NCBI GenBank assembly: GCA_964545315.1
Contig: CAZJGI010000012.1
Location: 1 to 64,000, forward strand
Direction: 5' to 3'
Source: JAAYJR01 sp964545315
Lineage (GTDB): Bacteria; Bacteroidota; Bacteroidia; Bacteroidales; Prolixibacteraceae
Length of the DNA: 64,000 bases
Made by a program: the position numbers and the translations under genes. Of the stretch, positions 60,274 to 64,000 are shown piece by piece; position 1 is the first letter of the stretch; every line of letters begins with the position of its first letter. The notes under the pieces are model-generated. The model worked only from the letters and a program-made list of their open reading frames with translations. It searched no databases and had not been told where the DNA came from.

Positions 60274-61296
60274 TTATCTAATCAGGAATGAAAATTTATC
60301 AACGTTTTTCAAAGCTATTCCTGTGCCTCTGACCACAGCTCTCAGTGGGTCTTCGGCCACCTGGAATGTAATTCCGATCTTATCGGTTAATCTTTTATCA
60401 AGGCCTTTAAGGAGAGCGCCGCCACCTGCAAGCCATATTCCTTTAGCCACAATATCGGCATATAATTCGGGTGGTGTTTGTTCAAGTGTATTAAGGACCG
60501 CTGTTTCAATTTTAGAAATAGATTTTTCAAGGCAATGAGCTATTTCCTGATAAGAAACCGGCACTTCTACAGGCAGAGCTGTCATCTGGTTAGGTCCCTT
60601 GACGATATAATCTGCAGGAGGGTCCTTTAGTTGGGACAAAGCTGAGCCTACATGAATTTTTATCTCTTCTGCAGTACGTTCCCCTACTTTAATATTATGT
60701 TGATGCCTCATATATTCCATTATATCGGCAGTCAACTCATCGCCGGCAATACGAATCGATTTGTTGGCAACGATTCCGCCCAGAGAAATAACGGCGATTT
60801 CTGTTGTTCCGCCACCTATATCAACAACCATATTACCCTCAGGCGCCTCAACATCTATTCCTATACCAAGAGCAGCAGCCAAAGGCTCATAGATTAAATA
60901 TATCTCCCTGCCACCCGCATGTTCTGCAGAATCCCTGACCGCCCTGACCTCGACCTCGGTACTGCCTGAAGGTATACAAACAACCATTTTAAGAGCCGGA
61001 GAAAAAAGCCTGGGTTTAGGGTTGATCATTTTGATCATCCCCCTTATCATCTGTTCTGCAGAGTTGAAGTCCGCAATTACACCATCATTTAAAGGCCTTA
61101 TTGTTTTCAGGTTGGCATGCGTCTTGCCCTGCATCTGCCTGGCCTTTTCGCCTAAAGCGACCATCTTCTCAGTTTTGAGGTCGATAGCCACTATAGATGG
61201 TTCATCAACAACTATTTTATCATTATGTATAATTATGGTATTGGCCGTTCCAAGGTCAATAGCTATTTCTTGCTGTAAAAATGAAAATAATCCCAT
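60274..61296 (-). CDS. mreB: Rod shape-determining actin homologue MreB
   Basis: Forms membrane-bound filaments that guide lateral wall synthesis. 340 residues. Actin-fold ATP motifs are present: phosphate 1 EIAIDLGTANTIIIHNDK (about 10-27), phosphate 2 NMVVDIGGGTTEIAVISLGG, and the adenosine motif IWLAGGGALLKGLDKRL. An N-terminal amphipathic stretch (MGLFSFLQQ) would touch the membrane. The gene begins 13 bp after the purH stop and is followed by mreC. Its presence predicts a rod-shaped cell. Confidence 0.97.
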   Translation of the reverse strand: MGLFSFLQQEIAIDLGTANTIIIHNDKIVVDEPSIVAIDLKTEKMVALGEKARQMQGKTHANLKTIRPLNDGVIADFNSAEQMIRGMIKMINPKPRLFSPALKMVVCIPSGSTEVEVRAVRDSAEHAGGREIYLIYEPLAAALGIGIDVEAPEGNMVVDIGGGTTEIAVISLGGIVANKSIRIAGDELTADIMEYMRHQHNIKVGERTAEEIKIHVGSALSQLKDPPADYIVKGPNQMTALPVEVPVSYQEIAHCLEKSISKIETAVLNTLEQTPPELYADIVAKGIWLAGGGALLKGLDKRLTDKIGITFQVAEDPLRAVVRGTGIALKNVDKFSFLIR

Positions 61297-61309
61297 GTTA
61301 TTAAATAAA

Positions 61310-62902
61310 TCAGTGTTTAAAATGCCTTCTTCCGGTAAAGACCATTGCTATTCCAAATTTGTCACATGCCTCTATCACCTCCATATCCCTGATACTTCCC
61401 CCGGGTTGTACAATATACTTAATACCGAACTTATCAGCTGCCTCTATACTGTCACTAAAGGGAAAGAATGCATCAGATATGAGCACTGAATTTTCAATAG
61501 ATAATCCCTCCTTCATATTAAACCGTGGCATTGTAAGATGTATCAGGCTATCCAACCGGTTAGGCTGGCCCATTCCCGCACCTGTCAGCCAAAATGAACC
61601 ATTTTCTCTTTCAGACACAAGAGCAATAGCATTGCTTTTTAAATGCTTACAGGCTACAACACCGAATTTGGCCAAATTAAGTTTATTCAGATCAAATTGC
61701 CTGGATGTTACATTTTCAAACTGCGTGTCCATACCTTCGTCCTCATCCTGCACCAGCATGCCACCGCTAATTGACCGGTACAATTTTTCCCCTGTAATCT
61801 CTTTTTTCAGGGGATTAACCAATAGCCTCAAATTTTTCTTCCTGCTAAATATATTCAGTGCTTCCGGTGTAAATCCGGGAGCAATAATAATCTCAACAAA
61901 CTTTTTACCGAACCATTCAGCAACCTCTTCATTAACAACATCAGTAAGACAGATGATACTTCCATAAGCGCTGACAGGGTCACCTGCCCATGCAAGTTCC
62001 AGTGATTCAATGATATTACCTGATACAGCCAGGCCGCATGGATTAAGGTGTTTTATTACTGAAACAGACACTTTATTGTCAATATGTTTTATTGAATGAT
62101 ATGCATCGCAGGCTGATTTCCATGCTGCATCGGCATCAAGCATGTTATTATATGAAAGAGCTTTACCTTGTAACACTTCTGCATTTGCCAGAGATCCCCC
62201 TTCCTGCACATTGTTTAACTTATAAAAAGTGGCACTCTGGTGAGGATTCTCCCCATATCTTAATACAAATCCATGGTTAAGGCTTATCCTTTCTGATCCA
62301 ATACCTTTAGCCTTGTTAAAGTAACTGAATATAGCAGAGTCATAATGTGAAGAAACCGCGAAAGCCCTGGCCGCAAACCATTTACGATCATCAATTGAAA
62401 AAGCTCCATTTTTTTCATTTAAGAGGTCCAGCAGATGTTGATATTCATTTTGTGAAGGCACAATTACTACATCATTAAAATTTTTTGCAGCAGCCCTGAT
62501 CAGTGCAATTCCCCCAATATCAATTTTCTCAATAATCTCCTGCTCTGATGCTCCCTTTGAAACAGTATCCTCGAAGGGATAAAGATCAACGATAACAAGG
62601 TCAATCTCTGATATTTCAAAATCTTTCAGTTGGCTGACATCTCCTTCATAATCACGTCGTGACAATATACCACCAAAGATTTTGGGATGCAGGGTTTTTA
62701 CTCTTCCGCCAAGAATGGAAGGATATCCTGTTAAGCTCTCCACTGAAGAAACCTCCACACCCATTTCCTCAATAAAAGATTTTGTTCCACCGGTGCTTAT
62801 AATGTTAATATTTAATTCATTTAACTTGTTAATGATTGCCTGAAGATTTTCTTTGTGATATACAGAAACTAATGCAGTCTTGATTTTTTTATTATCAGCC
62901 AT
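61310..62902 (-). CDS. purH: Bifunctional AICAR transformylase / IMP cyclohydrolase
   Basis: Catalyses the last two steps of IMP synthesis: formylation of AICAR, then ring closure. 530 residues. The N-terminal MGS-like cyclohydrolase domain is about 1-190 (ISTGGTKSFIEEMGVEVSSV, LGGRVKTLHPKIFGGILSRR). The transformylase domain follows, with LRYGENPHQSATFY, SVIKHLNPCGLAVSG and LVSERENGSFWLTGAGMGQP, ending IVQPGGSIRDMEVIEACDKF. It is the first gene of the rod-shape operon, a purH-mreB linkage frequent in this phylum. Confidence 0.97.
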   Translation of the reverse strand: MADNKKIKTALVSVYHKENLQAIINKLNELNINIISTGGTKSFIEEMGVEVSSVESLTGYPSILGGRVKTLHPKIFGGILSRRDYEGDVSQLKDFEISEIDLVIVDLYPFEDTVSKGASEQEIIEKIDIGGIALIRAAAKNFNDVVIVPSQNEYQHLLDLLNEKNGAFSIDDRKWFAARAFAVSSHYDSAIFSYFNKAKGIGSERISLNHGFVLRYGENPHQSATFYKLNNVQEGGSLANAEVLQGKALSYNNMLDADAAWKSACDAYHSIKHIDNKVSVSVIKHLNPCGLAVSGNIIESLELAWAGDPVSAYGSIICLTDVVNEEVAEWFGKKFVEIIIAPGFTPEALNIFSRKKNLRLLVNPLKKEITGEKLYRSISGGMLVQDEDEGMDTQFENVTSRQFDLNKLNLAKFGVVACKHLKSNAIALVSERENGSFWLTGAGMGQPNRLDSLIHLTMPRFNMKEGLSIENSVLISDAFFPFSDSIEAADKFGIKYIVQPGGSIRDMEVIEACDKFGIAMVFTGRRHFKH

Positions 62903-62927
62903 TTATTAAATTTTTCGATTTTGTCTA

Positions 62928-62935
62928 CAAATATA
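62928..62935 (-). promoter_or_regulatory. -7 promoter box for purH and the rod-shape operon
   Basis: Minus-strand TATATTTG, an exact TAnnTTTG box, with its 3' end 25 bases before the purH ATG. The next five genes follow with gaps of 22 bases or less or short overlaps, so this is probably the main promoter for all six. Confidence 0.55.
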
Positions 62936-62978
62936 AAACAATCAATTAAGAACTTATTATAAAAATTGGGTATTACTA

Positions 62979-64000
62979 TTATATAATTTCAAAAAACATT
63001 TTACCAATCGAAAGATAGATAAACAATCCCAGAATATCATTCATAGTGGTAATAAATGGCCCCGTTGCAAGGGCAGGATCAATTTTTAATTTGAATAAAA
63101 CCATCGGTATCACGGAACCAAAAACAGAGGCGAACATAATGACTATAAATAGTGAAAGTGAAACGGAATATGTGAGGTTCATATTGCCCTGAATGAAAAA
63201 ATTATATAAAAAAATAAGGATTGCAAAGATTGAGGCTGTTGCAATTGCAACCATAACCTCTTTAAACAGCCTTTTCCCCGTAGATTCAATATCTTTCACG
63301 CCACTGGCAATACTCTGCACCACTATAGCTGATGATTGCACCCCGACATTACCTGCCATAGCGGCAATAAGGGGAATAAAAAAAGCTAATTCCGTTACTT
63401 TACTAAGTTGGCTTTCATGTGACCCTAACACCAGTGCACCCAGAATGCCACCAAGCAGACCAATTAACAACCACGGTATACGGGCATGTAACTGTTCCCA
63501 AACTCTGTCACCAGGCTCCACATCTCCGGTAATACCTGATAACATCTGATAATCTCTCTCTGCCTCCTCACGGACAAAATCAATTACGTCATCAAAAGTG
63601 ATCCGTCCCTTAAGCCTGCCTTTTTCATCGATTACAGGTATTGCAATAAGGTCATATTTATCCATTATTTCCGCTATCTCTTCCTGACGGGTATCTGTAC
63701 TTACTGTTACAACATCGTGGTTATAAATATTTGAGATTTTTGTATTAGTTGGATTTAATATAAGTTTTTTAAGCGAAAGCACACCCTTCAGAATATTATG
63801 GTCATCCACTACATAAACATAATATATTTCATCCACCTCCTGTGCCTGTCTGCTTATTTCTTTAAGGCATGTAGCTACGGTCCAGTTCTCATTTACTGAT
63901 ACCAATTCTTTAGCCATTATACCTCCGGCGGAATCTTCATCATACTCGAGCAGGTCTGCTATATCTTCAGCCTGTTCAACATCCTCAATCTCCTTTAGAA
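62979..64000 (-). CDS. mgtE: Magnesium transporter MgtE (partial at window end)
   Basis: An MgtE-type Mg2+ channel. Only the C-terminal 340 residues or so are inside the window. The frame is open to the right edge and reads LLEYDEDSAGGIMAKELVSV, the junction between the N domain and first CBS domain, so the ATG at 63917 is internal. Two CBS domains follow (AKELVSVNENWTVATCLKEI; HDVVTVSTDTRQEEIAEIMD). The membrane part has about five helices with RIPWLLIGLLGGILGALVLG, AAMAGNVGVQSSAIVVQSIA and DPALATGPFITTMNDILGLF, the last carrying the pore Asp. Confidence 0.94.
   Translation of the reverse strand, partial: LKEIEDVEQAEDIADLLEYDEDSAGGIMAKELVSVNENWTVATCLKEISRQAQEVDEIYYVYVVDDHNILKGVLSLKKLILNPTNTKISNIYNHDVVTVSTDTRQEEIAEIMDKYDLIAIPVIDEKGRLKGRITFDDVIDFVREEAERDYQMLSGITGDVEPGDRVWEQLHARIPWLLIGLLGGILGALVLGSHESQLSKVTELAFFIPLIAAMAGNVGVQSSAIVVQSIASGVKDIESTGKRLFKEVMVAIATASIFAILIFLYNFFIQGNMNLTYSVSLSLFIVIMFASVFGSVIPMVLFKLKIDPALATGPFITTMNDILGLFIYLSIGKMFFEII

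Overview
This 64 kb window comes from a Bacteroidetes bacterium, probably Bacteroidales or Marinilabiliales-like, and was most likely assembled from metagenomic reads. The phylum call rests on a SusC/SusD pair with a DUF4959/DUF5000-type lipoprotein, a type IX secretion protein (PorQ), the parA-parB-DUF5683-mltD and purH-mreBCD-mrdA-rodA gene orders, and several TAnnTTTG promoter boxes. Two runs of exactly 100 N (42410-42509, 49167-49266) are scaffold joins, both lying in repeated DNA.

Layout. 1-7.4 kb: end of a secreted carboxypeptidase-regulatory-domain protein, a small membrane protein, gdhA, a YpfJ-type zinc peptidase, a DUF4332 protein, leuS and a SIMPL protein. 7.4-22 kb, nearly all on the minus strand: mltD-like/DUF5683/parB/parA, priA, cmk-ispH, porQ, an EamA transporter with a YkgJ-type protein, the ablA-ablB pair for N-acetyl-beta-lysine with a coupled small cysteine-rich ORF, a MarR regulator and an outer-membrane-like protein. 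22.2-27.7 kb: tRNA-His, a CrtW-like di-iron membrane enzyme, a LiaF-like/histidine kinase/LytTR envelope-sensing operon, glnS and tRNA-Cys.

27.8-31 kb is an accessory patch beside tRNA-Cys. It holds a Vsr endonuclease, a cytosine methyltransferase carrying its own N-terminal HTH domain, and an Eco47II-family restriction enzyme. A perfect 13-bp inverted repeat overlaps the methyltransferase promoter, which suggests autoregulation. The patch ends in a REP-like hairpin whose relatives form a 45-bp tandem array at 42.6-42.9 kb.

31-42.2 kb: a six-repeat TPR protein, a SusC/SusD/surface-lipoprotein uptake operon with no glycan-degrading enzyme, an M20 peptidase and an alternative-oxidase-like di-iron protein. 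42.9-48.8 kb is a D-glucarate catabolic cluster: glucarate dehydratase, a second enolase-superfamily enzyme, GarR-type reductase, GntP-type permease and GarL-type aldolase; glycerate kinase is not in the window. 49.0-49.7 kb: a 52-bp repeat array of the GTCATCCTGAACGAAG type runs directly into the C-terminal third of a thiol peroxidase gene, leaving a remnant without its catalytic half.

49.8-55.6 kb: a DUF362 protein and membrane polyferredoxin pair, an ATP-grasp-like protein, PPK2, and a PfkB-family kinase whose usual catalytic Asp is Met. 55.7-64 kb: the rod-shape operon led by purH, then an MgtE Mg2+ transporter cut by the window end.

The strongest candidates for undescribed biology are the self-regulating methyltransferase module, the hairpin repeat family with its 45-bp array, the isolated alternative-oxidase-like protein, the PfkB-like protein without its catalytic Asp, and the small Cys4 ORF coupled to ablAB.
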